NCBI GenBank assembly: GCA_043806395.1
Contig: JAZDHC010000112.1
Location: 1 to 6,750, forward strand
DNA: 6,750 bases
Source: CG2-30-40-21 sp043806395
GTDB taxonomy: Bacteria > UBA9089 > CG2-30-40-21
Direction: 5' to 3'
Shown in pieces: positions 6,377 to 6,750 of the stretch (within the stretch, counting starts at the first letter, position 1; each line of letters begins with the position of its first letter). The notes beneath the pieces are model-generated. The model made no database searches and had not been told where the DNA came from. It saw only the letters and a program-made list of their open reading frames with translations. A program made the translations under genes and the position numbers.

Positions 6377-6487
6377 TTAGGCATGGATTGTTTTTTGTTC
6401 TTTATGCTCTTTACAATAGATATAAATAGCAAAACCAATAGCCATTAAAACCCCACCAAAAACTACCATTATAAGATTGTACCACAT
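6377..6487 (-). CDS. Small single-pass membrane protein, 36 residues, unknown function
   Basis: ATG at 6485-6487, TAA at 6377-6379. The protein starts MWYNLIMVVFGGVLMA; residues about 3-25 form one hydrophobic helix with a GG pair and small residues (G11, G12, A16, G18, A20), followed by a charged tail KEHKEQK (26-32). The positive tail suggests N-out/C-in topology. Evidence that it is real: an ideal ribosome binding site AAGGAG (6496-6501) 8 nt before the ATG, a membrane-helix-plus-charged-tail composition, and a second small membrane-protein frame ending 12 nt upstream whose stop overlaps that ribosome binding site. I do not recognise a family; such one-helix proteins often accompany transporters or respiratory complexes, for example MetS-like symporter subunits, but no transporter is visible in this window. 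Confidence 0.65.
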   Translation of the reverse strand: MWYNLIMVVFGGVLMAIGFAIYIYCKEHKEQKTIHA

Positions 6488-6499
6488 ATTATTTACTCC

Positions 6500-6643
6500 T
6501 TATTTACTCCCTTTTTCATCTAACCAAAAAGCAATAATCACCAGAATAAATGTCAAACAAAACCCTAATCCAATAACGAGAGGATGAATTATCTCTTTTG
6601 AGACAATTGAGCCTACTGTCTCAACAACCTTAAACTGACGCAA
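6500..6643 (-). CDS. Small single-pass membrane protein, about 47 residues, start uncertain
   Basis: The frame ends with TAA at 6500-6502 and is open back to a TGA near 6655. The only usual start codon giving a whole protein is TTG at 6641-6643 (47 residues, beginning MRQFKVVETVGSIVSK), with at best a poor GAG ribosome binding site. Residues about 1-19 look amphipathic and about 21-41 (PLVIGLGFCLTFILVIIAFWL) form a clear membrane helix, followed by a short charged tail DEKGSK. It is 12 nt upstream of the 36-residue membrane protein gene, and their translation signals interlock (stop at 6500-6502, next ribosome binding site 6496-6501), which argues that both are real and made together. An ATG at 6657-6659 opens a different frame that stops after nine codons; a single-base change could have separated a true start from this frame. 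Not assigned to a family. Confidence 0.5.
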   Translation of the reverse strand: MRQFKVVETVGSIVSKEIIHPLVIGLGFCLTFILVIIAFWLDEKGSK

Positions 6644-6674
6644 TGGTAGTAATTCTCATTTTGATATTTTTCCA

Positions 6675-6750
6675 CCGCAGAGACGCAGAGTCGCAGAGAA
6701 GAAACGCTGAATGAAGCATATAAATTCTCTGCGACTCTGCGTCTCTGCGG
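6675..6750. repeat. Perfect 25-bp inverted repeat (CCGCAGAG-type palindrome), reaching the window edge
   Basis: The left arm 6675-6699 and right arm 6726-6750 are exact reverse complements over 25 bp, around a 26-nt A+T-rich loop (6700-6725). The arms are made of CGCAGAG-like units (GCAGAGA, CGCAGAG, CGCAGAGA), so there is a short tandem periodicity inside the palindrome. It lies beyond the 5' side of the small membrane-protein pair and may extend past the edge. Degenerate relatives occur at about 5162-5227 and 1380-1397. No transposase is seen; it looks like a dispersed non-coding repeat, or a strong terminator for a gene off the right edge. Confidence 0.9.

Noticed and set aside
6360..6381. 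CCTAAA / TTTAGG inverted repeat at the end of the 36-codon gene as a terminator
   Set aside because: Only 6 bp, A+T-rich, with a 10-nt loop and no T-tract after it; too weak to call.

Overview
The window is a stretch of bacterial chromosome, A+T-rich (roughly 40% G+C by eye), and every supported gene lies on the minus strand. The content is mostly core bacterial: the ribosome-assembly GTPase Der, a type IV pilus retraction ATPase (PilT), a sedoheptulose-7-phosphate isomerase (GmhA), a HIT-family hydrolase and two tRNAs with encoded CCA ends. PilT plus GmhA suggests an organism with type IV pili and heptose-containing surface glycans, so probably a diderm (Gram-negative type). Short palindromic repeats between genes and an AAA-ATPase/PD-(D/E)XK accessory protein fit a repeat-rich environmental or uncultivated lineage, but the phylum cannot be fixed from the sequence.

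Layout in transcription order (high to low coordinates). At 6675-6750 there is a perfect 25-bp inverted repeat running to the window edge. Two very small membrane-protein genes follow (6500-6643 and 6377-6487). Next come tRNA-Ile2(CAU) at 6246-6322, tRNA-Val(CAC) at 6138-6214, and a coiled-coil/zinc-ribbon gene (5404-6108) that starts at GTG only 29 nt after the tRNA-Val CCA end. A 375-base gene-free gap (5029-5403) holds a cruciform-like repeat, degenerate CACAGAG-type repeats and, at its downstream end, a strong sigma70-type promoter. That promoter drives pilT (3946-5028), followed at 18 nt by gmhA (3361-3927), then by a HIT gene overlapping gmhA by 1 nt (2870-3361). A palindromic repeat (2791-2877) separates HIT from der (1418-2767) and supplies the HIT stop codon. 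After 63 nt comes an AAA-ATPase-like/PD-(D/E)XK gene whose 3' end lies beyond the left edge (1-1354).

The pilT-gmhA-HIT block looks like one operon from the 5082-5110 promoter, with der possibly read through the repeat. PilT (pilus retraction) and GmhA (heptose precursors) both serve the cell surface; HIT and Der are housekeeping. The zinc-ribbon gene is probably co-transcribed with the two tRNAs. I found no phage, CRISPR or intact insertion sequence and no clear new multi-gene system. The points most worth a second look are the two small membrane proteins, the three kinds of palindromic repeat, the tRNA-mRNA arrangement, and the inverted repeat over the pilT promoter.
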